A stretch of DNA of 64,000 bases from Polynucleobacter sp. UB-Tiil-W10. Lineage in GTDB: Bacteria; Pseudomonadota; Gammaproteobacteria; Burkholderiales; Burkholderiaceae. Location of the stretch: the NCBI RefSeq assembly GCF_018881605.1, contig NZ_JACVPZ010000001.1, positions 310,001 to 374,000 on the forward strand, read 5' to 3'. The stretch's first letter is position 1. Each line of letters starts with the position of its first letter. Positions 26,029 through 34,821 of this stretch are shown piece after piece. The notes beneath the pieces are model-generated. The model was not told where the DNA came from. It saw only the letters and a program-made list of their open reading frames with translations, and did no database searches. The position numbers and the translations under genes were made by a program.

Positions 26029-26661
26029 ATGAAGCATACAGAAGCCCTAAAGCGAAATAGCCCAAACGAGGTCAAAATCGGCCTTATTTCCATCTCAGAT
26101 CGAGCCAGCAAAGGCGTCTATCAGGATGAAGGTATTCCTGCCCTACAGGCATGGCTTATGAAGGCCATCAATAATCCCTGCGCTTTTCATGAGCGACTCA
26201 TTGCAGACGAGTCTGAAAGCATTACCGAGACGATCGTCGAGCTGGTAGATGAGCTCGGATGCGATCTAGTGCTCACTACAGGCGGCACTGGCCCCTCTAG
26301 AAGAGATGTCACCCCCGAGGCTACCCGCGAAGCCGGAACACGTGAAATGCCTGGGTTTGGCGAACAAATGCGTCAAATTAGCCTCAATTTCGTACCCACC
26401 GCAATTCTCTCCCGGCAAACCGCCGTCCTTAGAGAAATCGATAGTCATGCTGCCCTAGTAATCAATCTCCCGGGACAACCCAAAGCGATTGCAGAGACGT
26501 TGGAAGGTCTTAAGGATGAAAACGGCAAATCAATTGTTCCCGGCATCTTTGCCGCAGTGCCCTACTGCATCGATCTGATTGGCGGCCCCTATATCGAAAC
26601 CGATGAAACAATCATTAAAGTCTTCAGACCGAAGAGCGCCATTAAGAAATCTGGGGCTTAA
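26029..26661 (+). CDS. mogA: Molybdopterin adenylyltransferase
   Basis: The 210-residue protein has the MogA/MoeA-type fold: KIGLISISDRASKGVYQDEG in part (ISDRASKGVYQDEG), LVLTTGGTGPSRRDVTPEAT in part (TTGGTGPSRRD) and INLPGQPKAI. It adenylates molybdopterin before molybdenum insertion by MoeA. It is a cytoplasmic enzyme of molybdenum-cofactor synthesis; the other genes of that pathway are not in the window. It is divergent from pmbA with 26 bases between starts, so promoters must lie inside the genes. A bidirectional terminator follows. Confidence 0.93.
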   Translation: MKHTEALKRNSPNEVKIGLISISDRASKGVYQDEGIPALQAWLMKAINNPCAFHERLIADESESITETIVELVDELGCDLVLTTGGTGPSRRDVTPEATREAGTREMPGFGEQMRQISLNFVPTAILSRQTAVLREIDSHAALVINLPGQPKAIAETLEGLKDENGKSIVPGIFAAVPYCIDLIGGPYIETDETIIKVFRPKSAIKKSGA

Positions 26662-26680
26662 TTCGTTTAAGCCAATAAAG

Positions 26681-26705
26681 AAAAGGTCCGTATTGCGGAC
26701 CTTTT
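26681..26705. terminator. Bidirectional terminator between mogA and orn
   Basis: Perfect ten-base arms AAAAGGTCCG and CGGACCTTTT with a five-base loop lie between the convergent genes. The A-run on one side and the T-run on the other make it work in both directions. Confidence 0.9.
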
Positions 26706-26726
26706 GATTTCGAGGCGTCTAGCGAA

Positions 26727-27314
26727 TCACTGAGGCAGAGGCACAATAAACTTCTCGCGGTAGTACTTAAGCTCTTCAATCGACTCCTCAATGTCTGCTA
26801 AAGCGGTGTGAGCCTGATTCTTAGTAAAGCCCTTCACCAACTCAGGATGCCAACGCTTACAAAGCTCTTTCAAAGTAGACACGTCAATGTTCCGATAATG
26901 AAAGTAGGCCTCTAACTTTGGCATGTACTTGGCCATAAAGCGTCTGTCTTGCCCAATCGTATTGCCACACATCGGAGCAATACCTGCCTTAATATATTTT
27001 TTCAGAAAGGCGATGCACTCGGCCTCCACGGTTGCCTCATCCAAAGTCGATGCTTTCACCTTATCAATCAAACCAGAGCGGCCATGGGTACCCTTATTCC
27101 AGGCGTCCATTGCATCTAAAACCACATCATCTTGATGCACCACCCAAACAGGGGCTGTGGCGATGGTGTTGAGATGGGCGTCAGTCACAATGATGGCAAT
27201 TTCCAGAATCCGTTCGGTTTCTGGGTTTAAACCCGACATCTCCATATCCACCCAAATGAGGTGTTCATTGGCTGGCGCCACCTTAGTTGCTGCTGTGTTC
27301 GTTTGCTCGCTCAT
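26727..27314 (-). CDS. orn: Oligoribonuclease
   Basis: The 195-residue exonuclease has the DEDDh signature: [12 protein letters not shown] (first Asp and Glu), [12 protein letters not shown] and [18 protein letters not shown] in part ([11 protein letters not shown]). It degrades RNA pieces of two to five nucleotides, and also pGpG from cyclic-di-GMP turnover, in the cytoplasm. The gene is normal length. It is divergent from the M48 protease with 15 bases between starts. Confidence 0.95.
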   Translation of the reverse strand: MSEQTNTAATKVAPANEHLIWVDMEMSGLNPETERILEIAIIVTDAHLNTIATAPVWVVHQDDVVLDAMDAWNKGTHGRSGLIDKVKASTLDEATVEAECIAFLKKYIKAGIAPMCGNTIGQDRRFMAKYMPKLEAYFHYRNIDVSTLKELCKRWHPELVKGFTKNQAHTALADIEESIEELKYYREKFIVPLPQ

Positions 27315-27329
27315 ATCTATAATGATCTC

Positions 27330-28583
27330 ATGACATTTACAATTATTTTTCTAATCGCTTTTATTGCTAGTTTTGGCTTACGCCACTGGCTCTCCCAACG
27401 TCAAATTCGCTATGTGGCGCAGCATCGAGATGCCGTCCCTGCAGATTTTGTTGAAAAGGTCACTTTAGCTGAACATCAAAAAGCGGCTGACTATACCATC
27501 GCTAAATTACGCCTAGGCATTTTAGAAAATGGTGTAAGCGCCATTATTTTAATTGGCTTCACCTTATTAGGTGGTTTACAGATTCTGAATATGGCATTAC
27601 TTCAATTTTTAGGCGAAGGTATTGCCCAGCAAATAGCCCTGCTCGTTTCAATTGTGATCATCTCCGGCATTATTGATATCCCCTTCTCTTGGTACAAGCA
27701 GTTTCATCTAGAGGAGCGCTTCGGTTTTAACCGTATGGGGAAGAAGCTATTCTTCTCCGACATGATTAAAGGCATGGGGGTAGGTGGTGCGATAGGTGTT
27801 CCACTACTCTGGGTCATATTGACCTTGATGGCCAAAGCAGGAGACTTATGGTGGCTGTGGGCATGGATCGTATTGACTGTGTTTAGCTTGCTTATGCAGT
27901 GGATCTTCCCAACATTTATTGCTCCGCTTTTCAATAAATTTCAAGCATTAGAAGATGGTCCCTTAAAGAATCAGATTGAAGCATTACTCAAACGTTGTGA
28001 CTTTGCTAGCCAAGGACTCTTTGTCATGGATGGCAGTAAGCGCAGCGCTCATGGCAACGCCTTCTTTGCAGGCATGGGTAAAGCCAAACGCATTGTATTT
28101 TTTGATACCTTAATTGAGAAGCTCAATCCAGGCGAAGTGGAGGCAGTGCTCGCGCATGAGCTTGGTCATTTCAAATGCAAACATATTCGCAAACGCCTCT
28201 TGGTCTCATTCGCCTTGAGCTTTGCCATGCTTGCCCTCTTGGGCTGGGTCAGTACCAAGGTTTGGTTTTACACAGACTTAGGTGTCATGCCCAACCTCAA
28301 TGGCTACAACGGTGGTCTGGCATTGGCGCTCTTTATGCTGGTCTCTCCCGTGTTTAGCTTTTTCTTTACGCCACTGTCTAGTCTAGCGTCGCGCAAGCAT
28401 GAATATGAAGCCGATGGATTTGCTGCTGAGAAATCGTCCGCTAAAGCTTTAATTACTGCGCTAGTGAAGCTATATCAAGACAATGCATCAACCTTAACGC
28501 CTGATCCGATCTACACCGCTTTTTATAGTTCGCATCCGCCAGCCCCATTACGTATTGCCAACTTACAACGGTTTAGCTCATAA
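27330..28583 (+). CDS. M48 family metallopeptidase (Ste24/CAAX-protease-like)
   Basis: The 417-residue membrane protein has several hydrophobic segments, the zinc motif HELGH in [14 protein letters not shown], and a downstream Glu in [13 protein letters not shown] as third ligand. The N-terminal part ([15 protein letters not shown]) is that of the Ste24-like family. It likely degrades or processes membrane proteins. I start at ATG 27330; a longer frame from 27261 would run into the orn start. It is upstream of rsgA by 2 bases. Confidence 0.92.
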   Translation: MTFTIIFLIAFIASFGLRHWLSQRQIRYVAQHRDAVPADFVEKVTLAEHQKAADYTIAKLRLGILENGVSAIILIGFTLLGGLQILNMALLQFLGEGIAQQIALLVSIVIISGIIDIPFSWYKQFHLEERFGFNRMGKKLFFSDMIKGMGVGGAIGVPLLWVILTLMAKAGDLWWLWAWIVLTVFSLLMQWIFPTFIAPLFNKFQALEDGPLKNQIEALLKRCDFASQGLFVMDGSKRSAHGNAFFAGMGKAKRIVFFDTLIEKLNPGEVEAVLAHELGHFKCKHIRKRLLVSFALSFAMLALLGWVSTKVWFYTDLGVMPNLNGYNGGLALALFMLVSPVFSFFFTPLSSLASRKHEYEADGFAAEKSSAKALITALVKLYQDNASTLTPDPIYTAFYSSHPPAPLRIANLQRFSS

Positions 28584-28585
28584 CG

Positions 28586-29599
28586 ATGGAGCAGTTTCAT
28601 GCGCTACTGATTGCCTCCTACGGAAGGCATTATTTAGCGCAGCGTTTGATCGCTGATGCAAGCGGGCAGGAATCGCCTGATGGTCCATTGATTCAAGTGA
28701 GCACACCAGCCAAACAACACATCGGCGCAGTAGGCGATCGCATGTTGCTGGAGATGACTTCAGCCGATCAAGCGCGCATCATCCAAATTGAACCTCGAGA
28801 AAATCTTCTCTATCGGTCAGATGCATTTAAGAGCAAGCTGATTGCATCCAACGTTGATCAAATCCTAGTGGTACTTGCAACACAACCCGCTTTCTCGCCA
28901 GATCTTTTGGGTAGAGCAGTAGTGGCTGCAGAAGCTAATCAGATTGGCTTACATATTCTGCTAAATAAGTGCGACCTCAAAGATAATATTGAGCATGCTC
29001 GTAAAATCATCGCGCCCTACGCGCGCATGGGTTATCAAGTGAGTGAAGTCTCTGCCAAGTTTGATCCAGCCTCTATTGATGCATTACGTTCTGCGCTGCA
29101 GGGCAAAGTCTCCGTCTTTGTGGGCCAGTCTGGCATGGGTAAATCCAGCCTCCTCAATGCTTGGATTCCAAATGCAGCCGCTCTTACACAAGAGTATTCA
29201 GTGCGCTTAGATACTGGCAAACACACCACTACTGCTTGTCGCTATTTTGAATTACCTGAGGTATGGGGAAGAGATGCGACTGGTAAGCTTGGCGCCCTGA
29301 TTGATTCGCCGGGCTTTCAAGAATTTGGTTTAGCTCACATGTCTGTGAGTGAATTACAGCATGCCTTTAGAGAATTTAAAGACCTATTAGGAAAGTGCCG
29401 CTTTCATAACTGCGCCCATCTATCTGAACCCGATTGCGCTGTTCGCGAAGCAGTAGACAAAAATGAAATAGCGCCAGAAAGACTGACGCTATTTAGACAG
29501 CTACACTCAGATTCAAAAACAGCTGATGTACAAATCCAGGGAATTAGCCAAGCCAAAGAGCGATGGTCAGCATTAGCAACAAAGCCATCCAAGCGATAA
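28586..29599 (+). CDS. rsgA: Ribosome small-subunit-dependent GTPase A
   Basis: The 337-residue protein is a circularly permuted GTPase. In order it has an N-terminal OB-fold, LLNKCDL (G4), GQSGMGKSSLLNA (G1), DTGKHTTT, DSPGFQEFGL (G3), and a C-terminal zinc finger with CRFHNCAHLSEPDCAV. It helps mature the 30S subunit. It lies two bases after the M48 gene and its last 56 bases overlap the end of the convergent CbiB-like gene. Confidence 0.95.
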   Translation: MEQFHALLIASYGRHYLAQRLIADASGQESPDGPLIQVSTPAKQHIGAVGDRMLLEMTSADQARIIQIEPRENLLYRSDAFKSKLIASNVDQILVVLATQPAFSPDLLGRAVVAAEANQIGLHILLNKCDLKDNIEHARKIIAPYARMGYQVSEVSAKFDPASIDALRSALQGKVSVFVGQSGMGKSSLLNAWIPNAAALTQEYSVRLDTGKHTTTACRYFELPEVWGRDATGKLGALIDSPGFQEFGLAHMSVSELQHAFREFKDLLGKCRFHNCAHLSEPDCAVREAVDKNEIAPERLTLFRQLHSDSKTADVQIQGISQAKERWSALATKPSKR

Positions 29600-30503
29600 C
29601 CAAGCGCCACACTAACCCCACTGCAGAGCGCATCGTACGCTCGGTTGGCTCAAGACCCACCTCATACACTACGGGTTCACCTGCTTCTGCCATACGTAAG
29701 GCCTCATCGCTATCGGGTTCACTCATAGGCTCACCCAAACGAACGCCAAGAGCGCCACTACCTGCCGCCAAAATTACAGCAGACAAAGAGTCTGACCATT
29801 TTTGCGTGAGATAACGCCAACCATATACAGCGCCTTCGAAGTTGCCAACGATAGCAAAGCCCATTGCAGTAATGCGCGCAGGAACCCAATCCAAAACGTA
29901 GAAGAAATGACGAGCTGAATCACTTAGGTTGAAGTCGCCTCGCTCAGACCATCGTTGCGCAGCGATATCAGCCAAGCGATACAGCACAACACCCGCAGGG
30001 CCCATTGGCATCATGAACCAGAACAACACACCAAAGACATGGTGATGCGAACCGATGATGGCACGCTCTAGGGCTAAAGAGATGACCTCTGTCTCGCTAA
30101 GGTTTGCAGTATCTAACTCTGGGCCATACCACTCACCCAAGGCAGCGCGAGCTGCGGGTAAATCATGAACTGCGATCGCTTCATGAACCGCAGTAAAAGA
30201 ATGGCTGAACTGACGGAAGCCAAAAAATAAATAGGCAATGACGACGTTCCAAATGAAACCCAGGATTGGATAAGTCACCATGCAAGTGACATACACAATA
30301 AAGACTAGAAAGGTTGGCAGTACGAAGGCCACTAAGCAGGCGATACGAGCACCCACAGGACTTGCACCTTCTTCGGTCTTGCCACCGAATTCAGAGGCAA
30401 CCCAATCTAACCAGCGAGCGCATACACGCGCAATCCAATGATTTGAAGTTACCGGGCGATATTGCTCAGCAATGAGAGCGAAGAGAATAGAAAAGAAAGT
30501 CAT
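29544..30503 (-). CDS. CobD/CbiB family membrane protein
   Basis: The 319-residue protein has about six hydrophobic segments and matches the CobD/CbiB family. Members include adenosylcobinamide-phosphate synthase, but also AmpE-like proteins of unknown function. No other cobalamin genes are near, so the enzyme role is not supported and the AmpE-like reading is at least as likely. Its start overlaps the Nudix stop by 4 bases (ATGA), and its end overlaps the rsgA end by 56 bases. Confidence 0.8.
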   Translation of the reverse strand: MTFFSILFALIAEQYRPVTSNHWIARVCARWLDWVASEFGGKTEEGASPVGARIACLVAFVLPTFLVFIVYVTCMVTYPILGFIWNVVIAYLFFGFRQFSHSFTAVHEAIAVHDLPAARAALGEWYGPELDTANLSETEVISLALERAIIGSHHHVFGVLFWFMMPMGPAGVVLYRLADIAAQRWSERGDFNLSDSARHFFYVLDWVPARITAMGFAIVGNFEGAVYGWRYLTQKWSDSLSAVILAAGSGALGVRLGEPMSEPDSDEALRMAEAGEPVVYEVGLEPTERTMRSAVGLVWRLVIAWMALLLMLTIALWLG

Positions 30504-31243
30504 ACTTTTAATAAATGATAAAGGTTACGCAACATTCCCGCAGTGGCACCCCAAATAAAGCGGTTCTCATAAGGCATTGAATAAAAACGTCGTCCACCCT
30601 GCTCACTTTGCCACAATCTGACCTGATGATTGGCGGGATCTAACAAAAAACTCAGGGGCACCTCAAATATATCGGCTACCTCAAACTCATCCAAGACATA
30701 TTCTGCCTGAGCTTGTACTAATCCTACTACTGGTGTAACGCTATAGCCAGAAACTGTTAAATACTGAGGCAAGTGACCAATAATCTCGACTCGCTCAGGG
30801 TCTAAGCCGATCTCCTCTTTGCTTTCACGCAAAGCCGTGTCATTTGGGCTTTGATCCTCAGGATCCATGCGACCCCCTGGAAAGCTAATCTGCCCCGCAT
30901 GATCCCGCAAATGATTGGTTCTTTGCGTCAGCAGTACTGAGAGGCCCTCTTCTTTCAAAAGAAGGGGTATGAGTACTGCTGCTCTAGTAACCTTTCCAGC
31001 CACCTGACGCTTAGCAATAATATCGGCCGCAATCACATGACGGTTTTCATCAGTAATCTCTGGCTCCCATTGCGGCGGCGATTGAAGTCGCGCCCTCAAG
31101 CCCGATGGCTCCAGAAATTCTTTTGCAACCTTCTTCTCATCAGCGCATACCTGATGAATCGGAATGGCTTGCGCATCAAATCCTGGAGGCGCAGCAACAT
31201 TCATTGCATTGTCTTCAGGTGTTGAGGTCTTTGCCATCTTCAT
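30500..31243 (-). CDS. Nudix hydrolase, CoA pyrophosphatase-like
   Basis: The 247-residue protein has a clear Nudix box, GGRMDPEDQSPNDTALRESK followed by EEIGLD, with the catalytic glutamates, and the extra LLTQRTNHLRDHAGQISFP in part (NHLRDHAGQISFPGG) found in CoA pyrophosphatases such as NudL. These split CoA or its thioesters into 3',5'-ADP and phosphopantetheine. The first 50 residues are a non-conserved extension. It is after the rplS terminator and before the CbiB-like gene, with which it overlaps. Confidence 0.88.
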   Translation of the reverse strand: MKMAKTSTPEDNAMNVAAPPGFDAQAIPIHQVCADEKKVAKEFLEPSGLRARLQSPPQWEPEITDENRHVIAADIIAKRQVAGKVTRAAVLIPLLLKEEGLSVLLTQRTNHLRDHAGQISFPGGRMDPEDQSPNDTALRESKEEIGLDPERVEIIGHLPQYLTVSGYSVTPVVGLVQAQAEYVLDEFEVADIFEVPLSFLLDPANHQVRLWQSEQGGRRFYSMPYENRFIWGATAGMLRNLYHLLKV

Positions 31244-31256
31244 ATTCTAAGGCAAC

Positions 31257-31285
31257 AAAAAAGGCGACCGAGGCCGCCTTTTTTA
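31257..31285 (-). terminator. Terminator of the rpsP-rimM-trmD-rplS operon
   Basis: On the minus strand, 15 bases after rplS, arms AAGGCG and CGCCTT with a short loop are followed by a run of six or more T. It matches a Rho-independent terminator. Confidence 0.85.
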
Positions 31286-31299
31286 TTTCGAGCCGATAT

Positions 31300-31695
31300 T
31301 TATTCTGCGGCTGGAGCTGCTACTGCTACCTTACGGGCAGGAAGCTTCTCTTTAATACGTGCAGACTTACCTGAACGATCACGCAAGTAATACAACTTAG
31401 CGCGACGCACATCACCGCGACGCTTCACTTCAATACCAGCGATCAATGGTGAGTAAGTTTGGAAAGTACGCTCTACACCTTCGCCAGAAGAAATCTTACG
31501 AACGATAAAGCTTGAATTGAGTCCGCGATTACGCTTAGCAATCACAACGCCTTCAAAGGCCTGGGCACGCTTACGTGTACCCTCAACTACGTTTACGCTA
31601 ACAATTACAGTGTCGCCAGGAGCAAAGCTTGGCAATACTTTATTAGCACTTAAGCGAGCAATTTCTTCTTGCTCAATTTTTTCAATTAAATTCAT
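31300..31695 (-). CDS. rplS: Large-subunit ribosomal protein L19
   Basis: The 131-residue protein is L19: [33 protein letters not shown] in part ([17 protein letters not shown]), [20 protein letters not shown] in part, and [17 protein letters not shown]. The C-terminus is a little longer than in E. coli (115 residues), with an Ala-rich tail. It sits at the bridge region between ribosomal subunits. The AAGGA site lies before the ATG. Last gene of the rpsP operon, 136 bases after trmD, a gap that may contain another promoter. Confidence 0.97.
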   Translation of the reverse strand: MNLIEKIEQEEIARLSANKVLPSFAPGDTVIVSVNVVEGTRKRAQAFEGVVIAKRNRGLNSSFIVRKISSGEGVERTFQTYSPLIAGIEVKRRGDVRRAKLYYLRDRSGKSARIKEKLPARKVAVAAPAAE

Positions 31696-31831
31696 TTTTA
31701 ATCCTTAAACATCGTATTAGCGTTTAATCCCGAGATTTAAATCAACGGACCTAATAGAGGATGCAGTTAAAACAATTTCACTAAACCAAAAACCAAACTC
31801 CTTTTTCACTACCGCACACTACTAATAGTAT

Positions 31832-32578
31832 TTACAGCGAGCGAAGAAATTGTTCATCTTCTCGGGTTAGCAACCCTTTGGCTCTGGCCGATTCAATTAA
31901 GTCCGGCCTTAACCTGAACGTCAGCTCTAAAGACTTCTGCCGACGCCAATCTGCTATTTTAGCGTGATGTCCGCCTAAAAGCACGTCCGGCACCGATAAA
32001 TTTTCATATATTTCGGGCCTGGTGTAGTGGGGATAGTCCAAAAGACCGTTCATAAAGCTGTCCTGAGTGGCGGATTCACCATCTCCAAGCGCCCCTGGAA
32101 TAAGTCTAATGACCGCATCCATCATGGCCATGGCGGGTATTTCTCCGCCAGAAACCACAAAATCCCCAATAGAAAGCTGTAAATCGACGTTTCGATTGAC
32201 AAAACGCTGGTCTATAGCCTCATAACGCCCACAAATAAAGCTTAAATTTCCATAATTCAGAATATCTGTCGCCATCTTCTGAGAAAAGCGCTCACCCTGA
32301 GGTGCCAATAAGCAAATTGGTCCACTTTTGATCCCCGCTGACTCATGGGATGCTTTTATTCCGGCAACTGTGTCTTCCAAGGGTTTGGCCATCATTACCA
32401 TCCCAGGACCACCACCATAGGCACGATCATCCACTGTTTTACGGGGATCGGAACAAAAATCTCGGGGATTCCACAGATGAACACTAGCAAGCGATTGTTC
32501 ACAAGCGCGACCTGTAATGCCCCACTGCGTTAAAGCAGAGAACATCTCTGGAAACAAAGTGACAACATCAAAGCGCAT
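31832..32578 (-). CDS. trmD: tRNA (guanine-N1)-methyltransferase
   Basis: The 248-residue SPOUT-fold enzyme methylates G37 of certain tRNAs. It has MRFDVVTLFPEMF at the start, the active-site DDRAYGGGPGMVM, the knot region with ICGRYEAIDQRF, and YTRPEIYENLSVPDVLLGGHH in part. Normal length. It acts in the cytoplasm to prevent frameshifting. It is the third gene of the operon rpsP-rimM-trmD-rplS, 35 bases after rimM. Confidence 0.97.
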   Translation of the reverse strand: MRFDVVTLFPEMFSALTQWGITGRACEQSLASVHLWNPRDFCSDPRKTVDDRAYGGGPGMVMMAKPLEDTVAGIKASHESAGIKSGPICLLAPQGERFSQKMATDILNYGNLSFICGRYEAIDQRFVNRNVDLQLSIGDFVVSGGEIPAMAMMDAVIRLIPGALGDGESATQDSFMNGLLDYPHYTRPEIYENLSVPDVLLGGHHAKIADWRRQKSLELTFRLRPDLIESARAKGLLTREDEQFLRSL

Positions 32579-32613
32579 ATCGGTAATTATTTTTGAAATT
32601 GATCTAAGAACTC

Positions 32614-33180
32614 TTATTGCCAGTCAGACTGCCAATCAAGGGTAATTGTTTTATTTGGTAGGTCGACGTTTTGCACTACTTCTTTTACAAACGGAACCAA
32701 ATACTTGATCGTCTTTGTTGGCGCATCACCAATAGCAATGACACCATGAGCACCATTTTCGGTGACATCAATCACCTCACCGAGTGCTTCACTTTGCAAA
32801 TTGACCGCATTACATCCAATCAAATCTACCCAGTAATACGAATCACTTTCCTCTTTTGGAAAAGCATCGCGAGCTACTAAGATACGTGAACCCTTTAAGG
32901 CAAGTGCCTGATCACGATCTGTAACACCCTCCAATGTCATTACAACATTACCGCTATGCATCTTGGCGCTCTTGACTTTGTACTGCGTCAGTGATGCCTG
33001 TGCTTGAGACGCAGAAACACCCGCATCCCTACGTGGGATAAGAGATAACCAAATCGACTTAGAAGAGAGAAGTGCTACAGGCTCTGATGAGTGAGGTCTT
33101 ACCTTCACTTGACCCTGCAAACCTTGTGCCTCAGATATGGCGCCAAGTTCAATCAAATCATTCAAGGAAGGTGTACTCAT
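32614..33180 (-). CDS. rimM: 16S rRNA processing protein RimM
   Basis: The 188-residue protein has an N-terminal beta-barrel domain (IELGAISEAQGLQGQVKVRP in part) and a C-terminal PRC-barrel with YYWVDLIGCNAVN and VPFVKEVVQNVDLPNKTITL in part. It helps mature the 30S head by binding ribosomal protein S19. The gene lies 92 bases after rpsP and before trmD, the order usual for proteobacteria. Confidence 0.95.
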   Translation of the reverse strand: MSTPSLNDLIELGAISEAQGLQGQVKVRPHSSEPVALLSSKSIWLSLIPRRDAGVSASQAQASLTQYKVKSAKMHSGNVVMTLEGVTDRDQALALKGSRILVARDAFPKEESDSYYWVDLIGCNAVNLQSEALGEVIDVTENGAHGVIAIGDAPTKTIKYLVPFVKEVVQNVDLPNKTITLDWQSDWQ

Positions 33181-33272
33181 CTGTAAGCCACCTTATTTTC
33201 CCGGAATAAAACTACTAAAAATCCTGCCACTAAAAACTCCACCACATCGATGAAGTCTTTAGCAATTGGACA

Positions 33273-33518
33273 TTAAACAGCTGGATTATTTTTGATCAAA
33301 CGAACTACTGTTGGGGAGATTTGCGCGCCAACACCAGTCCAATAAGTCAAACGATCTTGAGCAATACGCATTGCTTGCTCAGATGCGGCTGCTTGTGGAT
33401 TGAAATAACCAATACGCTCGATAAAGTTCGAGTCACGACGGTTGCGCTTATCAGTAGCAACGATGCTGTAAAAAGGGCGCTTCTTAGAACCGCCGCGTGC
33501 CAGTCGAATGACGACCAT
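33273..33518 (-). CDS. rpsP: Small-subunit ribosomal protein S16
   Basis: The 81-residue protein begins [20 protein letters not shown], then [14 protein letters not shown], the standard S16 sequence. AAGGAATAAGT precedes the ATG. It is the first gene of the operon with rimM, trmD and rplS, and the AT-rich upstream gap (33519-33742) must hold its promoter. Confidence 0.97.
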   Translation of the reverse strand: MVVIRLARGGSKKRPFYSIVATDKRNRRDSNFIERIGYFNPQAAASEQAMRIAQDRLTYWTGVGAQISPTVVRLIKNNPAV

Positions 33519-33742
33519 ACTTATTCCTTAAAATCTAAAATGAAAACAGGTTGATTACAACCCAATGAAATTTCTACAAAAAATCTTGGGCTCCAGCTCA
33601 CCAAATAAAGATACGGTAGAGCGGAAAACCTCATATTCTAGACGAAAACCCCTACTTCTTCCACCTATTTAAGTAGCCAAGCCAGTAGAATAGAGCAGGT
33701 ACTTTATTAAATATTACATTAAAATCAATAACTTAGGTAAAT

Positions 33743-34273
33743 ATGGCCCTTAAATTCTGCCTTTCAGACTCCATCAGATTGCCTCTAAATAGACTCTTTC
33801 TGACGTTTTCCTGCCTAGGTCTTGGATTTTTAGTCGGCTGTGCCAACGTGATTCCTCCTTGTGGCGCCAAAATCAGCCCCCCAAGCAGCGAACTCAAAAA
33901 TACGAAATGGGAACTCACCCGCTGGAATTTACCTCCCAATAGCAATGGAGAGGTGCGCACACGCCAGATTCCTCAAGGCGATGCCAGCAACCCCATACAA
34001 ATCATTTTTGACGCTAATGGCCAACGCCTCAGCGGCTCCACCGGATGCAATCGCTTTACGGCATCGCTGGATGAAGACTCTCGCGGCTTTTCTCTTAAGC
34101 AAATCGCTAGCACCAAGATGGCCTGCAGCCCACAGCGCATGGAATTAGAAAATGATTTCCTCTACGAATTAAATGACTATCGCAGTATTGTGCGCAATGG
34201 TGATCAATTACTGATGATTGGCACAGACCGTGAAGTATTGAGCTTTACCCAAAAGCCAATTACGAATAAATAA
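33743..34273 (+). CDS. META domain lipoprotein
   Basis: The 176-residue protein has a signal peptide of about 32 residues ending in a lipobox, LVGC, with Cys33. The mature part has a META domain, LKNTKWELTRWN, then LSGSTGCNRFTAS and ASTKMACSPQRMELENDF in part, similar to E. coli HslJ. It is probably an envelope lipoprotein; the function of META domains is not settled. It is divergent from rpsP and lies 45 bases before a small membrane-protein gene. Confidence 0.87.
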   Translation: MALKFCLSDSIRLPLNRLFLTFSCLGLGFLVGCANVIPPCGAKISPPSSELKNTKWELTRWNLPPNSNGEVRTRQIPQGDASNPIQIIFDANGQRLSGSTGCNRFTASLDEDSRGFSLKQIASTKMACSPQRMELENDFLYELNDYRSIVRNGDQLLMIGTDREVLSFTQKPITNK

Positions 34274-34318
34274 AAAATTAGCGTTTAATCATTCAATTGC
34301 AACACCACTGAAAGACTC

Positions 34319-34765
34319 ATGAAAAAATCCAAATTTCTATTTTGCGCACTTGGACTAATCCTCCCCGGCAGCGGACTCAACTGCTTTTATCTGCAAGGAC
34401 TTAAATCTTTTTGGGGATGGGTTCAGTTATTTGCCATCATTGGGGGCGCAGCGGGTTGGTTCATTCTCAAAGATGCTCACTTTCATTCAGCGCCAGGATG
34501 GGTACTCATCACCTTCGGCTTCATCGCTATTGAAGCAAGTTGGCTTACCACCATTGCCTTCGGTCTTCGCCTAGATGAGAAATGGGATGCGCAATTTAAT
34601 CCTGGCATTGAAGAGCATCGACGCAGTCGCTCTGGATGGCCAGTTATCTTAACGGTGATTTTTTCCCTAGTCTTTGGTGCCGGCGTGATGATGACTTTTT
34701 TAGCCGTCTCTTTTGAGCAATTCTTTATTTCTCAAATTCATGAAGCAAAAAAGCTATCCCAGTAA
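34319..34765 (+). CDS. Small membrane protein
   Basis: The 148-residue protein has four hydrophobic segments: about residues 6-21, 30-46, 60-78 and 107-128. It opens LPGSGLNCFYLQGLKSFWGW in part (GLNCFYLQGLKSFWGW), reminiscent of TM2-domain proteins. No family named with certainty. The stop codon lies inside the loop of a hairpin used for the opposite strand (see 34751). Confidence 0.7.
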   Translation: MKKSKFLFCALGLILPGSGLNCFYLQGLKSFWGWVQLFAIIGGAAGWFILKDAHFHSAPGWVLITFGFIAIEASWLTTIAFGLRLDEKWDAQFNPGIEEHRRSRSGWPVILTVIFSLVFGAGVMMTFLAVSFEQFFISQIHEAKKLSQ

Positions 34766-34778
34766 TTGCGGATAGCTT
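34751..34778 (-). terminator. Terminator for the minus-strand acyl-CoA dehydrogenase gene
   Basis: Arms AAGCTATCC and GGATAGCTT give a 9-base stem. On the minus strand it is followed by six T, so it should end the gene that stops at 34822. It lies over the last codons and stop of the plus-strand gene. Confidence 0.75.
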
Positions 34779-34790
34779 TGCTTTTGCTTG

Positions 34791-34814
34791 AACCGCTCTT
34801 TGAAGCGGTTTTTT
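34791..34814 (+). terminator. Terminator for the plus-strand small membrane gene
   Basis: Arms AACCGCT and AGCGGTT with a 6-base loop are followed by six T on the plus strand. It lies 26 bases after the stop at 34765. Confidence 0.85.
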
Positions 34815-34821
34815 ATTGCCC

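Noticed and set aside
29544..29599. 56-base overlap of rsgA and the CbiB-like gene ends
   Set aside because: Both frames are supported and such convergent overlaps are normal; it is not evidence of an error.
29544..30503. Cobalamin biosynthesis role for the CbiB-like protein
   Set aside because: No other cobalamin genes are near and the AmpE-like relatives have a similar length and topology.
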